From Arthrobacter sp. M2012083 (lineage in GTDB: Bacteria > Actinomycetota > Actinomycetes > Actinomycetales > Micrococcaceae), in contig NZ_AKKK01000029.1 in NCBI RefSeq assembly GCF_000281065.1, positions 1-64,000 on the forward strand: a DNA stretch of 64,000 nt. The letters are read 5' to 3'. Below, one piece after another: positions 28,185 through 38,560 of this stretch. Within the stretch, counting starts at the first letter, position 1. Every line of letters starts with the position of its first letter. The notes beneath the pieces were generated by a model that saw only the letters and a program-made list of their open reading frames with translations, made no database searches and had not been told where the DNA came from. The position numbers and the translations under genes are program-made.

Positions 28185-29744
28185 GTGACGTCTCCAGAGA
28201 AATCCCCGTTCTACATCACCACCGCAATCAGCTACCCCAATGGCGTGCCGCACATCGGCCACGCCTATGAGGTCATCGCGACTGATGCCATGGCGCGATT
28301 CAAGCGCCTTGACGGCCATGAGGTGTTCTTCATGACCGGAACGGACGAGCACGGACTCAAGATGCAGCAGTCGGCCGAGAAGGAAGGGATCACTGCCAAG
28401 CAGCTCGCTGACCGGAACTCGGCAGCTTTCCAACAGATGAGCCAGGACTTGGGGATCTCCCACGACCGCTTCATCCGCACCACGGATAAGGACCACTACA
28501 CGGCTTCCCAGGCCATCTGGAAGAAGATGGAAGCCAACGGTGATATCTACCTCTCCAAGTACGAGGGCTGGTACTCCGTCCGCGACGAGGCGTACTACGT
28601 CGAGGATGACACCATTGTGAAGGATGACGGGCTCCGCTACTCCAAGGAGACGGACACCCTTGTCACTTGGACAGCCGAGGAAAGCTACTTCTTCCGGCTT
28701 TCCAACTACCAGGACAAACTCCTTGCCCTGTATGAGGAACAGCCTGAATTCGGCGCGCCGCAGTCCCGCTTCAATGAGGTCATCAGCTTTGTTCGACGTG
28801 GTCTGGAGGACCTGTCCATTAGCCGCACGACCTTTGACTGGGGCGTCCCGGTCCCGGGCGACGAGAAGCACGTCATGTACGTCTGGGTTGACGCGCTCAC
28901 CAACTACCTGACCGGCGTCGGCTACCCGGACATCGAGTCGGAATCCTTCAAGAAGTTCTGGCCTGCCGACGTCCACGTCATCGGCAAGGACATCTCACGC
29001 TTCCACGCCATCTACTGGCCCGCGTTCCTCATGAGCGCAGGGCTGGAACTGCCCAAGCGCGTCATGATTCATGGCTTCCTCACCAACAACGGCGTGAAGA
29101 TGTCCAAGTCGTTGGGGAACGTTGTGGCACCGCAGGATTTCGTGGCGCAGTACGGCCTGGACCAGTGCCGCTACTTCTTCCTCCGTGAAGTTCCTTTCGG
29201 GGCGGATGGCAACTACAACCACGAAGCCATCGTGGGCCGCATGAACTCGGACCTGGCCAACAACTTCGGCAACCTCGCCCAGCGTTCCCTGTCCATGGTC
29301 GCGAAGAACTGCGAAGGCAAGGTTCCTGTTCCAGGAGCGCTGACAGCTGAGGACAGCGCCTTGCTGGCCCAGGCGGGCGAACTGTTGGGCACTGCACGTG
29401 CCGCCTTCGACAAACAGGAATTCAGCAGGGCCCTCGAGGCGATCTGGACTGTCCTCGGCGACACCAACGCCTATTTCGCGGAGCAGGCTCCGTGGGTGCT
29501 TCGCAAAACCGATCCTGAACGCATGAACACGGTCCTGTACGTCACCTTGGAGGTTGTCCGCATCGTGGCGATCCTCGCCCAGCCGGTCATGCCGTCGTCG
29601 TCCGCGAAGCTCCTTGAGGTGCTCGGGCAGCCTGAGGGCGAGTCGCGTCAGTTCGCCGCCGTCGCAACCCCGATTGTCGCCGGCACGGAATTGCCCGCGC
29701 CGACGCCGGTCTTCCCGCGCTACGAAGAACCCGCCGAGGCGTAG
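28185..29744 (+). CDS. metG: Methionyl-tRNA synthetase
   Basis: This 519-residue class I synthetase charges tRNA-Met. The HIGH-type motif is in [15 protein letters not shown] near the N-terminus and KMSKSLGN lies near residues 305-312. The [15 protein letters not shown] segment is typical of MetRS. It lacks the C-terminal tRNA-binding extension of longer forms. The start is a GTG with weak upstream complementarity; the spacing to the ABC ATPase gene suggests co-transcription. Confidence 0.96.
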   Translation: MTSPEKSPFYITTAISYPNGVPHIGHAYEVIATDAMARFKRLDGHEVFFMTGTDEHGLKMQQSAEKEGITAKQLADRNSAAFQQMSQDLGISHDRFIRTTDKDHYTASQAIWKKMEANGDIYLSKYEGWYSVRDEAYYVEDDTIVKDDGLRYSKETDTLVTWTAEESYFFRLSNYQDKLLALYEEQPEFGAPQSRFNEVISFVRRGLEDLSISRTTFDWGVPVPGDEKHVMYVWVDALTNYLTGVGYPDIESESFKKFWPADVHVIGKDISRFHAIYWPAFLMSAGLELPKRVMIHGFLTNNGVKMSKSLGNVVAPQDFVAQYGLDQCRYFFLREVPFGADGNYNHEAIVGRMNSDLANNFGNLAQRSLSMVAKNCEGKVPVPGALTAEDSALLAQAGELLGTARAAFDKQEFSRALEAIWTVLGDTNAYFAEQAPWVLRKTDPERMNTVLYVTLEVVRIVAILAQPVMPSSSAKLLEVLGQPEGESRQFAAVATPIVAGTELPAPTPVFPRYEEPAEA

Positions 29745-29773
29745 TCCCTTTCCCACATAACAGCCATAAACAC

Positions 29774-29826
29774 GAAACGCTCTCTCACTTCCTTCCGGTC
29801 CGTCCGGGGTGGTGAGAGAGCGTTTC
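29774..29826. terminator. Bidirectional terminator between metG and ABC permease
   Basis: GAAACGCTCTCTCAC (29774-29788) pairs with GTGAGAGAGCGTTTC (29812-29826), a 15-bp stem between two convergent genes. The core ACGCTCTCTCAC recurs twice at 37606-37653. Confidence 0.8.
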
Positions 29827-29856
29827 CTGTTACAGGGTGTTGAGGTGGGAGAGGGT

Positions 29857-32322
29857 CTAGGCTGTGGCCAGTCCCTCAACCGGTGACAAGCGAGCCGCGC
29901 GCCGGGCGGGAACCACCGAAGCCAAGAGTCCGGCCACCACGGCTACCCCAAAGACAACCGCCAGCTGGAGCCACGGCACGGACGGAACAACAGTGGCTAC
30001 GCCTCCCAGGCTTGCCTGCGCGCCGAGCCAGCCGTAGACGATGCCCAGACCCGCCCCCATGATCGCCGCCACACCCGCGACGAGCACGGCCTCGATGGCC
30101 AGCATGCCGCGGAGTTGGCCCCTGGTCAGCCCCAAGGCACGGAGCAGCGAGTTCTCGCGCGTCCGTTCAAGGACCGAAAGCGACAACGTGTTGGCCACAC
30201 CGATCAACGCGATCACCACCGCGACACCGAGGAGCCCTGTGACTACCAGCAACAGGACATCGATGATGCTGTTGAAGGTCACCCGCTCAATCGCGGCACC
30301 GCTGACAGTTCGCTCATGCACGCCCAACTCTGCGGCGATCTCCTTCTGGATGGCCTGAACCCGGTCCGCGGATACGGAATCGTCCAGTTTCACCCACACC
30401 ATCCCTGGTGTTTCCGGCAACGTACCGGCTGAGACGCTGGAGCTTTCCACGAAGGCAGGCACGTGGCGGGTACGCAGGACTTTCGCATCGAGTGAAACGG
30501 TGCCGGCCGCCGTCGTGATGCTTGCCGGGCCTTCGGGGGAGTCCTCAGGCAGGTAAACGGTGCCCGCGGACGGCTTCAGCTGGTTATCACGCACCACTAA
30601 TGCGGCGTCGGCTGCGGAGAGACTGTAGATGGTCATGCCGGCGTCGGACGTCGCATCGTCCTTCAGCGTTCCCACCGGTTGCAGCAGCACTGCAGCGCTG
30701 ACGCCGTCGAGCGCTTTGATCCGGGATACGGCCTGGGCGGGATCGCCGGCGTCCACCGCGGTCAGCGCGGACAGGTCCACCGGGTAGTTTTCCGCCAAAG
30801 TGTCGTTGAAGGCGTGCCTGGAGGTAGCCGCCCCTGTCATCATGAGGGAAACCAAGGTGACGCCGATCAGCAGCGCGGCGGCCGTAGCGGAGGTACGGGC
30901 AGGGTTTCGCATCGCATTGACCGCTGCAAGCTTGCCAGGCACACCGGCAGGTGCGGCCAAGCGGCCGGCCAGCGCCACCACTGAGGGAATGAACAGGGTG
31001 GAGCACAGCAGGATGCCCACAAACGAGACACCTCCACCGAGCAACGCCACCAACAAGGACACAGTCAAGCTGCCGTACACCAGCAGGGCTGTTCCGCCCA
31101 GCAGGGCCACCAGGCCCAGGACAAGGCGAATCTTCCCACGGCGGTTGCTCACGGAGGCGTCGTCGGCCGGGCGGAGGGCGGCGAGTGGCGCGACGGCGGT
31201 GGCCGCCTTCGCGGGCACCAGCGCGGCAACTACGGTCAGAAGCGTTCCGGCCACCAAGCCGGCAATGATGGCCGACGGCGGCACCGCCAACGTAGCGAAC
31301 GCCTGATCGGGCTGGGATTTGGCCCAGGCTATCAAGCCGGTCATCAGTCCCGTGGCAGCGAGGACCCCCAACACTGAAGAGATGAAACCAACCACGACGG
31401 CCTCCAGCATGACCGACCCGCGGATCTGTGCCCGGCCGGCGCCCAAGCATCGGAGCAACGCCAACTCCCTGGTCCGTTGAGCTACCAGCACTGAGAACGT
31501 ATTGGCCACCACCAACGTGGAAACGAGAATGGCCACCCCTGCGAAGGCTAGAAGGACAACGGTCAGCTGGTCCTGGCCTGCACTGAGCATGGCCACGGTA
31601 GAGGTGACTTTCTCCTGCGCCGTTTCCAGCACGGGCTCAACGGCACCTGCTGCTTCCATGCGGTGCGCGATGTAGTCCTTGGCTGCGGTGACGTCTTCCC
31701 CGGGCTTGAGTGCAAACTGTAGCCCCGAGTATCCGGCGCCCGCGTCCTGGACCGCGTTCAGCACTGACTCAGAACCCACCAGCTGGGCAGCCGACGACGA
31801 GAAAGGATCGTTGGTGGCCTTGGTCAGGCCCGTAATGGTCACCTTTGCAGTCTTGACGGGTCCTGCACCCCGCAGCTCCAAAGTGCTGCCGATTGTGAGG
31901 CCCAGATGATCCGCCGTCTTGACGTCAATGACGGCTTCCGAGGCGCCCGATGGCATGGACCCGGAGGACAGCACTGCGCCCTCCAGGGAAGCCGGTGCCG
32001 CATTGCGCAACCGGCCGTATTGTTCACCGCCACCAGCCTCGAATGTCACGTAGGTGGAACGCTCGGGATAGCTGTCCTGCACTGCGGGCGCGGAAACCGC
32101 TGCGTCCACCGCTGCCTGGGTGAACGGCTCCCCGTTCTTGGACGTAGCCACAACATCGGCGTTGCGGTACGCCTCGCCGATGCTCGCGCCCAGTGATGCA
32201 TTGGTGCTCGCGCCTACCATCAGCGTGGCGGAGAGGAACATGACAGACAACATGACTGCAAGCCCGATGGCCACGAAACGCCGGAAATGGGTGGTCAATT
32301 GGGAAAGGGCAACACGCAACAT
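29857..32322 (-). CDS. ABC transporter permease, FtsX/MacB-like (two-module)
   Basis: This 821-residue protein has an N-terminal helix with an extracytoplasmic MacB-PCD-like domain, a first FtsX block (RTRELALLRCLGAGRAQIRG is the coupling segment), a middle helix pair, a second extracytoplasmic domain and a second FtsX block (RTRENSLLRALGLTRGQLRG). This 4+2+4-type layout is common in antimicrobial-peptide-resistance and lipoprotein exporters. It starts three bases after the stop of its ATPase gene and is the last gene of the HK-RR-ABC module. Confidence 0.92.
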   Translation of the reverse strand: MLRVALSQLTTHFRRFVAIGLAVMLSVMFLSATLMVGASTNASLGASIGEAYRNADVVATSKNGEPFTQAAVDAAVSAPAVQDSYPERSTYVTFEAGGGEQYGRLRNAAPASLEGAVLSSGSMPSGASEAVIDVKTADHLGLTIGSTLELRGAGPVKTAKVTITGLTKATNDPFSSSAAQLVGSESVLNAVQDAGAGYSGLQFALKPGEDVTAAKDYIAHRMEAAGAVEPVLETAQEKVTSTVAMLSAGQDQLTVVLLAFAGVAILVSTLVVANTFSVLVAQRTRELALLRCLGAGRAQIRGSVMLEAVVVGFISSVLGVLAATGLMTGLIAWAKSQPDQAFATLAVPPSAIIAGLVAGTLLTVVAALVPAKAATAVAPLAALRPADDASVSNRRGKIRLVLGLVALLGGTALLVYGSLTVSLLVALLGGGVSFVGILLCSTLFIPSVVALAGRLAAPAGVPGKLAAVNAMRNPARTSATAAALLIGVTLVSLMMTGAATSRHAFNDTLAENYPVDLSALTAVDAGDPAQAVSRIKALDGVSAAVLLQPVGTLKDDATSDAGMTIYSLSAADAALVVRDNQLKPSAGTVYLPEDSPEGPASITTAAGTVSLDAKVLRTRHVPAFVESSSVSAGTLPETPGMVWVKLDDSVSADRVQAIQKEIAAELGVHERTVSGAAIERVTFNSIIDVLLLVVTGLLGVAVVIALIGVANTLSLSVLERTRENSLLRALGLTRGQLRGMLAIEAVLVAGVAAIMGAGLGIVYGWLGAQASLGGVATVVPSVPWLQLAVVFGVAVVAGLLASVVPARRAARLSPVEGLATA

Positions 32323-32325
32323 GCT

Positions 32326-33120
32326 CTAGGCCCCCAGCTTGCCGAGGGCAGCCAGCACAGAATCGGCAGTGGGATCGTGGATCTCACCCACCAGGCCTCC
32401 ATCACTCATCAGCACCACACGGTCCGCGTAGCTCGCTGCCACGGGATCATGGGTGACCATGATCATGGTTTGTCCCATCTCCTGGCTGCTCCTGCGCAGC
32501 AACGCCAGCACTTCCCCGCCCGCCCGTGAGTCCAGGTTTCCGGTGGGTTCGTCGCCGAAGACGACGTCGGGACGCGTCAGCAATGCCCGGGCTACAGCCA
32601 CGCGCTGCTGTTGGCCGCCCGAGAGCTCATGGGGCCGGTGCTTCAAACGGTCTTTGAGCCCCAACGTCGTGACAACCGTATCCAGCCACCCGGCGTCGGC
32701 GGTGGTTCCTGCCAAAGCGAGCGGAAGTGTGATGTTCTGCTCGGCGGTCAATGTGGGCACCAGGTTGAACGCCTGGAAAACGAAGCCGATGCGCTCCCGG
32801 CGCAGAGCGGTGAGTTGACGGTCATTGAGCCCCGTCAATTCGGTGCCGCCCAGCAGAATCCGTCCGGAATCGGCCGTGTCCAAGCCGGCAAGGCAGTGCA
32901 TCAATGTGGACTTGCCGGAGCCCGATGGCCCCATGATGGCAGTGAATTTACCGGCATCGAAGCTCACTGACACTTTGTTCAAGGCAGTGACGGTGGTATC
33001 GGCACGGCCGTAGCTCTTGGTCAGCTCATGAGCCTCCACGGCGGGACGAGCCCGGGCATCCTCCGAGCCTGCGGGTCGATCGGTTCCTGGCGGGTGGGGG
33101 AGAGGCGTGAATGTTGTCAT
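32326..33120 (-). CDS. ABC transporter ATP-binding protein (LolD/MacB type)
   Basis: This 264-residue ATPase has Walker A GPSGSGKSTL, signature LSGGQQQRVAVARALL, Walker B VVFGDEPTGNLDS and switch THDPVAASYADRVVLM. It powers the adjacent FtsX-type permease. The ATG lies six bases after TAGCGT (complement of 33127-33132), suggesting its own leaderless promoter downstream of the response regulator gene, which ends 88 bases upstream. Confidence 0.95.
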   Translation of the reverse strand: MTTFTPLPHPPGTDRPAGSEDARARPAVEAHELTKSYGRADTTVTALNKVSVSFDAGKFTAIMGPSGSGKSTLMHCLAGLDTADSGRILLGGTELTGLNDRQLTALRRERIGFVFQAFNLVPTLTAEQNITLPLALAGTTADAGWLDTVVTTLGLKDRLKHRPHELSGGQQQRVAVARALLTRPDVVFGDEPTGNLDSRAGGEVLALLRRSSQEMGQTMIMVTHDPVAASYADRVVLMSDGGLVGEIHDPTADSVLAALGKLGA

Positions 33121-33126
33121 GGTTCC

Positions 33127-33132
33127 ACGCTA
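33127..33132 (-). promoter_or_regulatory. -10 box for leaderless ABC transporter mRNA
   Basis: TAGCGT on the complement, six bases before the ATG at 33120, no Shine-Dalgarno sequence. This promoter would let the response regulator control the exporter separately from its own gene. Confidence 0.45.
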
Positions 33133-33208
33133 TGTTTCCGGCCAGCCCAGCCGGATCGGGCCGCGGGCCCATTATCCCGGAGGCTTGCTCATACCGTGGT
33201 CTGAGTTG

Positions 33209-33922
33209 CTAGGTACCCGGGGCTACAACGCCGGTCTCATAGGCGATGACCACCACCTGGACGCGGTCCCGTGCGCCGAGCTTGGCCAGGATATGCCCCA
33301 CGTGGGTCTTGACCGTGGCCTCGGAGAGAAACAGCCCCGCCGCGATTTCCGGGTTTGATTGTCCCTGCGCGATCAGCTGGAACACTTCGCGCTCGCGGGC
33401 TGTGAGGCGCTCGACGGCGGCAGCATGTTCAGTCTGCTGCGGTGTCTGCGTCCTCAGGAGTGGCGCCACGTGGTCAAGCAAGCGCCGCGTGGTTGAAGGT
33501 GCAATCACGGCGTCCCCGCGGTAAACAGTGCGGATGGCCTCGAGCAATTCCTCCGGCGGTGCATCCTTCAGCAGGAATCCACTGGCGCCGGCCTGGATGG
33601 CAGCAAGAGCGTACTCGTCAAGGTCAAAGGTGGTGAGGACCACGATTTTGACATCGGCCCGCTGCGAACCTGCGGGCTGGGCCGCCGCCTGTTCCAGGAT
33701 GCGGCGGGTCGCTTCGATTCCGTCCATCCCTGGCATGCGGACATCCATTAGGACCACGTCGGCAGCGGTGGCGCTGAGGGCTTGGACGGCCTCGATCCCG
33801 TTGCCGGCCTCAGCAACTACTTCAAGGTCCGGCTGCGAATTGATGAGCATGCCAAAACCCGATCGGACCAACTGCTGGTCGTCAACGAGAGCCACCCGGA
33901 TGGGTGCGCGAACTTCAGGCAT
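33209..33922 (-). CDS. NarL/LuxR-type response regulator
   Basis: This 237-residue regulator has a receiver domain with acidic pocket ALVDDQQL and phospho-acceptor Asp60 in VVLMDVRMPGMDG. The C-terminal LuxR-type HTH is LTAREREVFQLIAQGQSNPE. Its start follows the histidine kinase stop by three bases, with GGAGG as ribosome binding site. The likely target is the ABC transporter promoter directly downstream, by analogy with LiaSR/DesKR-type systems. Confidence 0.95.
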   Translation of the reverse strand: MPEVRAPIRVALVDDQQLVRSGFGMLINSQPDLEVVAEAGNGIEAVQALSATAADVVLMDVRMPGMDGIEATRRILEQAAAQPAGSQRADVKIVVLTTFDLDEYALAAIQAGASGFLLKDAPPEELLEAIRTVYRGDAVIAPSTTRRLLDHVAPLLRTQTPQQTEHAAAVERLTAREREVFQLIAQGQSNPEIAAGLFLSEATVKTHVGHILAKLGARDRVQVVVIAYETGVVAPGT

Positions 33923-33925
33923 GGA

Positions 33926-35110
33926 TCAGGCCTCCGAATACGGGATAAATGCGGACACACGGAAACCGCCGCCTTGTTCAGGTCCCGCGGTCAAGGAACC
34001 ATCGTAGAGGGAGACGCGCTCACCCATTCCCACGAGTCCATTACCGCCCCCTGCCGTGGGGGGATCAGCAGCGGCGCCCCGGCCGTCGTCGACGATGTCC
34101 AGTTGCAGGCCGCGGGCCAGCCACGTCAGGGTGACACTCGCCGTCGCCTTCGGTCCTGCGTGCTTCATGACGTTGGTCAGGGCTTCCTGGATGATTCGAT
34201 ATGCCGTGAGTTCCGCGCCTGCTGGCAGGGCCCTGCGAGGCACACCGGTCTGTTCGAAAGCCACCTGCAGTGTGGCGGCGCGGAAGCCGAGCAGGAGTTC
34301 GTCCAGGTCGGAAAGCCGGGGTTGAGGACGTGTGGGGGAATCGTCGTCGGAGCGGAGGACGCCCAGCAGTCTTCGCATCTCGCCCAGCGAGTCCCGGCCC
34401 GTGGCCGCAATGGTGGCCAACGCCTCGGTTGCGAGTTCGGGTTTGGCGGCCGCCGCATAACGGGCCCCGTCGGCCTGGGTGATGATGACGGACAGCGAAT
34501 GCGCCACGATGTCGTGCATTTCCCGGGCAATGTGGGAACGCTCATCGGCGGCGGCCAGTTTCCGCTCCTGCATCTGCTCCACTTCAAGCCTCCGCGTGCG
34601 ATCCTCAAGGGCCTGAAGCTGTAACCGCCGTACTCGGGTGAGGTCGCCCAGCGTCCAGCTCACCAGCACCAGCATCCATATCAGCACGGTATAGAGCGCG
34701 CCGATGGTGAGGCCCAGGATGCCGGACTCAGCTGTAGTTGAGAAGAGCCGGGTGGTGAGCATGACTCCGCCCAACAGTCCGGCCAGAAGAACCGTCCGGC
34801 TCGCCCACGCGGGGCCATAAGCAGCCGTCGCGTAGATGACAAGCGGGACGGCTATTTGTCCGGCTACAGGTTCGGCACCCACCGCCCACTGGATGAGGCA
34901 CACCAGGATCACGACGCCGGCCGCAACGGCCGGGCGGGTGCGTCGCCATGCGAGGGGAAGCAGGAGGCTGCAGGACAAGAGGAATAGCCAAGGCCGGTCC
35001 GCGACCAGATATACGGGACCAAAGAGGAGGATGAGGAGGCACGTGGCCGTCATATCAACTTTAAAGCGGTTGATCCGGAACCATTCGTATATCTCGTGCC
35101 TTCTATCCAC
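33926..35110 (-). CDS. Sensor histidine kinase (HisKA_3 family)
   Basis: This 394-residue kinase has several N-terminal membrane helices (about residues 20-155) with very short loops, so it probably senses from within the membrane. A coiled linker, dimerisation domain with phospho-acceptor His199 ([14 protein letters not shown]) and HATPase domain ([28 protein letters not shown]) follow. The start is a GTG at 35110, six bases after TAGAGT and without a ribosome binding site. It pairs with the response regulator. Confidence 0.93.
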   Translation of the reverse strand: MDRRHEIYEWFRINRFKVDMTATCLLILLFGPVYLVADRPWLFLLSCSLLLPLAWRRTRPAVAAGVVILVCLIQWAVGAEPVAGQIAVPLVIYATAAYGPAWASRTVLLAGLLGGVMLTTRLFSTTAESGILGLTIGALYTVLIWMLVLVSWTLGDLTRVRRLQLQALEDRTRRLEVEQMQERKLAAADERSHIAREMHDIVAHSLSVIITQADGARYAAAAKPELATEALATIAATGRDSLGEMRRLLGVLRSDDDSPTRPQPRLSDLDELLLGFRAATLQVAFEQTGVPRRALPAGAELTAYRIIQEALTNVMKHAGPKATASVTLTWLARGLQLDIVDDGRGAAADPPTAGGGNGLVGMGERVSLYDGSLTAGPEQGGGFRVSAFIPYSEA

Positions 35111-35116
35111 GCTATG

Positions 35117-35122
35117 ACTCTA
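35117..35122 (-). promoter_or_regulatory. -10 box for leaderless histidine kinase mRNA
   Basis: TAGAGT on the complement, six bases before the GTG at 35110. Confidence 0.5.
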
Positions 35123-35197
35123 TGTGCTCGCTCCCCGCGCGGGCATCATGCCGTGGTCTGAGTCCGGCCCAGGTCGCAGGCAGCCAGTGTTCGAAGA

Positions 35198-35239
35198 GTG
35201 AGACGATTTTGACCAGCATGTGGATTGCTTGGCTAGATA
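35198..35239 (+). promoter_or_regulatory. leuB promoter, probably leaderless
   Basis: TTGACC (35209-35214) with an 18-19-base spacer and CTAGATA (35233-35239). The ATG at 35245 lies five to six bases after this box and has no Shine-Dalgarno sequence. GTGAGA (35198-35203) next to the -35 resembles the half-site in the ilvB and leuC promoters. Confidence 0.55.
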
Positions 35240-35244
35240 GAGCT

Positions 35245-36297
35245 ATGAGTGCAACGTCCATCAATCTCGCTGTCATCCCTGGCGACGGCATTGGCCCTGA
35301 GGTCATCGCCGAAGCCGTCAAGGTCCTCGAAAAGGCTGTCGCCGCCGAAGGCGTTGCCCTCGAGTTGACCAACTACAAGCTTGGCGCCCAGCACTGGCTT
35401 GAGACGGGCGAGACCCTCCCGGACGAGGTCCTGGACGACCTCCGAACGCGTGATGCCATCCTCTTCGGAGCAGTGGGCGCAGCCCCGGGTGATACCCGCA
35501 TCCCTTCCGGAATTATCGAACGCGAGATGCTGCTCAAGCTCCGCTTCAGCCTGGACCACTACGTGAACCTGCGCCCGTCCCGCTTGTACGGCACCGTCGG
35601 CAGCCCCTTGGCAAACCCCGGAACCATCGATTTCATTGTGGTCCGCGAAGGTACCGAAGGTCCCTATGTGGGCAACGGTGGCACCCTGCGCGGTGGAACG
35701 CCCCACGAAGTGGCCACGGAAGTCTCCCTCAACACAGCTCACGGTGTGGAGCGCGTCGTCCGCGATGCCTTCCGCCGCGCCAACGAGCGTCCGCGCAAGC
35801 ACGTCACGCTCGTTCACAAGCACAATGTGCTGGTCTTCGCCGGGCACTTGTGGAAGCGCACGGTCGAGGCCGTGGCCCGGGAATTCCCCGAGGTAACCCA
35901 CGACTACCTCCACATTGACGCCGCCACCATCTTCATGGTGACCGACCCCTCCCGCTTTGATGTCATCGTCACCGACAACCTGTTCGGCGACATCCTCACC
36001 GACCTCGCCGCTGCCATCACCGGCGGCATCGGCCTGGCGGCATCGGGCAACATCAACATGGACCGCACCGCACCGTCCATGTTCGAGCCCGTCCACGGCT
36101 CAGCCCCGGACATCGCCGGACAGCAGAAAGCCGATCCCACCGCGGCCATCCTCTCCGCAGTGCTCCTCCTGGACCACCTTGGCTACACCACGGCGGCCCG
36201 AAAGATCGAAGCGGCAGTAGTCGCCGACGTCGAAAGCCGCACCGGTGAGCCACGCAGCACGGCTGCTATTGGCGATGCCATTGCGGCCGCACTTTAG
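35245..36297 (+). CDS. leuB: 3-isopropylmalate dehydrogenase
   Basis: This 350-residue enzyme oxidatively decarboxylates 3-isopropylmalate to 2-ketoisocaproate in leucine synthesis. The N-terminus [20 protein letters not shown], the substrate-loop arginines ([20 protein letters not shown]) and the catalytic [13 protein letters not shown] block are present, as is the NAD-binding HGSAPDIAG. The start at 35245 gives the normal length. ilvE follows 120 bases later on the same strand. Confidence 0.97.
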   Translation: MSATSINLAVIPGDGIGPEVIAEAVKVLEKAVAAEGVALELTNYKLGAQHWLETGETLPDEVLDDLRTRDAILFGAVGAAPGDTRIPSGIIEREMLLKLRFSLDHYVNLRPSRLYGTVGSPLANPGTIDFIVVREGTEGPYVGNGGTLRGGTPHEVATEVSLNTAHGVERVVRDAFRRANERPRKHVTLVHKHNVLVFAGHLWKRTVEAVAREFPEVTHDYLHIDAATIFMVTDPSRFDVIVTDNLFGDILTDLAAAITGGIGLAASGNINMDRTAPSMFEPVHGSAPDIAGQQKADPTAAILSAVLLLDHLGYTTAARKIEAAVVADVESRTGEPRSTAAIGDAIAAAL

Positions 36298-36417
36298 GCC
36301 CATTTCTCAGGCGTAAGCTTGTGTTGAATTATTTACCTGCTTCCCTGGTCCATCGCTGAACCACACCCTTTTTTGGGGCCCGGTTCGCCCTGCCAGGTAG
36401 CTGACTGTGGAGGAAAC

Positions 36418-37530
36418 ATGACTCAGACTGCCCATGGCGTCGAATTCAGCCAGCAGCTTTCGGAAACCCCGAAGTCTGCTGAGGAGCGTGCAGCCGTCCT
36501 GGCGAACCCAGGCTTCGGCGACTACTTCACCGACCACACCGCCGTCGTCGACTACAAAGTTGACGCCGATGGCAATGGCGGTTGGCAGAATGCCCGGATC
36601 GAGCCCTACGGACCCATCTCCCTGGACCCGTCGGCGGCTGTCCTGCACTACGGCCAGGAAATCTTCGAGGGCCTCAAGGCCTACCGTCACGCTGACGGTT
36701 CCGTCTGGACCTTCCGGCCCGAAGCCAACGCAGCACGGTTGAACAAGTCCGCGCGTCGCCTCGCCCTCCCGGAACTGCCCGAGGAATACTTCCTGGGTGC
36801 CATCCGCGAACTCGTGCAGGCCGACAAGGAATGGGTTCCTTCCGGAGACGGCGAAGCCCTCTACCTGCGACCGTTCATGATCGCCACGGAGGCCTTCCTG
36901 GGTGTTCGCGCCGCCCGCGAAGTGTCCTTCCGCGTCATCGCTTCCCCTGCCGGCAACTACTTCGGCGGCGAGCTCAAGCCCGTTTCCATCTGGATCTCCC
37001 GCGAATACGCCCGCGCAGGCCGTGGCGGAACCGGTGCAGCCAAATGCGGCGGAAACTACGCAGCTTCACTGATCGCACAGCAGGAAGCCGAAGCCAACGG
37101 ATGCAAGCAGGTATTGTTCCTGGACCACTTCAACGACGACGCCGTGGAAGAACTCGGTGGCATGAATGTGTTCTTCGTGATGAAGGATGGCTCCTTGGTG
37201 ACCCCGGCCCTCAGCGGCACCATCCTTGAAGGTGTCACCCGCATGTCCGTTATTCAGGTGGCCAAGGACATGGGCCGTGAAGTCACCGAGCGCAAGATCA
37301 CCCTGGACGAATGGCGCGACGGCGTGGCTTCCGGCGAGATCACCGAAGTCTTCGCTTGCGGCACCGCAGCCGTGATCACGCCGATCGGTGTGCTCAAGGA
37401 CGCCACCGAATTCATCGGCTCCGAGGACGCGACAGCCGGGGAAACCACCATGGCCATCCGCCAGCAGCTCCTGGGCATCCAGACCGGAACCGTCGAGGAC
37501 ACCCACGGCTGGCTGACCCGCCTGGTCTAA
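36418..37530 (+). CDS. ilvE: Branched-chain amino acid aminotransferase
   Basis: This 370-residue class IV PLP enzyme makes valine, leucine and isoleucine from their keto acids, the last step of all three pathways. The PLP lysine is Lys209 in [15 protein letters not shown]; the family block [14 protein letters not shown] is near residue 80. GGAGGAAAC precedes the ATG at 36418. It lies downstream of leuB and ends at a GC-rich hairpin (37555-37596). Confidence 0.97.
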   Translation: MTQTAHGVEFSQQLSETPKSAEERAAVLANPGFGDYFTDHTAVVDYKVDADGNGGWQNARIEPYGPISLDPSAAVLHYGQEIFEGLKAYRHADGSVWTFRPEANAARLNKSARRLALPELPEEYFLGAIRELVQADKEWVPSGDGEALYLRPFMIATEAFLGVRAAREVSFRVIASPAGNYFGGELKPVSIWISREYARAGRGGTGAAKCGGNYAASLIAQQEAEANGCKQVLFLDHFNDDAVEELGGMNVFFVMKDGSLVTPALSGTILEGVTRMSVIQVAKDMGREVTERKITLDEWRDGVASGEITEVFACGTAAVITPIGVLKDATEFIGSEDATAGETTMAIRQQLLGIQTGTVEDTHGWLTRLV

Positions 37531-37554
37531 GTCTTCGGCTCAACAGAACGCACG

Positions 37555-37596
37555 ACGGCGGCCCTTCCACGTGGAAACAAGCGGAAGGGCCGCCGT
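37555..37596 (+). terminator. ilvE terminator hairpin
   Basis: ACGGCGGCCCTTCC pairs with GGAAGGGCCGCCGT, a 14-bp stem with a 14-base loop, 25 bases after the ilvE stop. The following TCTGCTTCC is only partly T-rich. Confidence 0.65.
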
Positions 37597-37605
37597 TCTG
37601 CTTCC

Positions 37606-37653
37606 CCGGACGCTCTCTCACCTCCTTGGGGTTTGAGCCGGACGCTCTCTCAC
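37606..37653. repeat. 16-bp direct repeat with ACGCTCTCTCAC core
   Basis: CCGGACGCTCTCTCAC occurs at 37606-37621 and 37638-37653, separated by 16 bases. The 12-base core also forms both arms of the terminator at 29774-29826. The region is intergenic between ilvE and the MBL hydrolase. Confidence 0.7.
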
Positions 37654-37739
37654 GTCGCGGTGGGTGGAACTCGATCGGCGACGGCGGTGCCTCGGTGAGG
37701 GGATATGAGTGAGGGTTGGTTCAGTGCCAAGATGGGACA

Positions 37740-38537
37740 GTGACTTCAGAATCAATGGCGACGTCCAATGACAGCTCCTTGCAACGCAGCAGCGAACTCA
37801 CCCGCTTCCGGTTGGCCCCCAACCCGGGCCCAATGAGCCTGGACGGCACTAACTCGTACGTCATCGGCGCCCTTGGATCCCCTTATGTAGCGGTGGTGGA
37901 CCCGGGCCCTGAAGACGAACAACATTTGGCTGCGTTGGCATCGGCAGGTGTTGTGGACGTAGTTCTCATTACGCACCGGCACGCGGACCACACTGAGGCG
38001 TCAGCGCGTTTTCACCAGATCACCGGGGCGCCTGTCCGTGCCGCATTGCCGGAGCATTGCCATGGCGGCGAACCGCTGATGGACGGCGAGGTCTTGACGG
38101 CGGGCGGCGTGGAGATCCGCGTGGTGGCCACCCCGGGTCACACCTCGGACTCCGTCTGCTTCCATCTCCCGGATGACGGCCCCAGCGGATCCGTTCTTAC
38201 CGGCGATACGATTCTGGGCCGCGGAACCACTGTGTTGGATTACCCGGATGGTCGGTTGGGCGACTACCTTGCAAGCTTGGACAGGCTGGAAGCGATGGGA
38301 CCCGCAACTCTGCTGCCCGCGCATGGGCCCGTGCTCCCGGCCCTGGACGAAAAATGCCGTGAGTACCGCGCTCACCGTGAGCAACGGCTCGACCAAATCC
38401 GGACGGCTTTGAAACACCTCGGTACGGATGCATCCATCGCTGCGGTCACGGATGCCGTTTATCCCGACGTCGACCCATCCGTCAGGTGGGCAGCGGAGAC
38501 TTCCGTTGCAGCCCAGTTGGATTACCTCCGAAGCTAA
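37740..38537 (+). CDS. MBL-fold metallo-hydrolase (LACTB2-like)
   Basis: This 265-residue protein has the metallo-beta-lactamase fold: LITHRHADHTEASARFH (zinc ligands HxHxDH), a later His in VVATPGHTSDSVCFH, Asp in LTGDTILG and a final His in LLPAHGPV. The C-terminal 70 residues resemble the winged-helix tail of LACTB2/RNase-like hydrolases. The start is a GTG with CAAGAT six bases before it, again a leaderless arrangement; an ATG five codons later is the alternative. The substrate is unknown. Confidence 0.9.
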   Translation: MTSESMATSNDSSLQRSSELTRFRLAPNPGPMSLDGTNSYVIGALGSPYVAVVDPGPEDEQHLAALASAGVVDVVLITHRHADHTEASARFHQITGAPVRAALPEHCHGGEPLMDGEVLTAGGVEIRVVATPGHTSDSVCFHLPDDGPSGSVLTGDTILGRGTTVLDYPDGRLGDYLASLDRLEAMGPATLLPAHGPVLPALDEKCREYRAHREQRLDQIRTALKHLGTDASIAAVTDAVYPDVDPSVRWAAETSVAAQLDYLRS

Positions 38538-38547
38538 ACCCGGACTG

Positions 38548-38553
38548 TAGGCT
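38548..38553 (+). promoter_or_regulatory. -10 box for leaderless FAH-family gene mRNA
   Basis: TAGGCT, seven bases, then the ATG at 38561. No Shine-Dalgarno sequence. Confidence 0.45.
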
Positions 38554-38560
38554 TGAGCCC

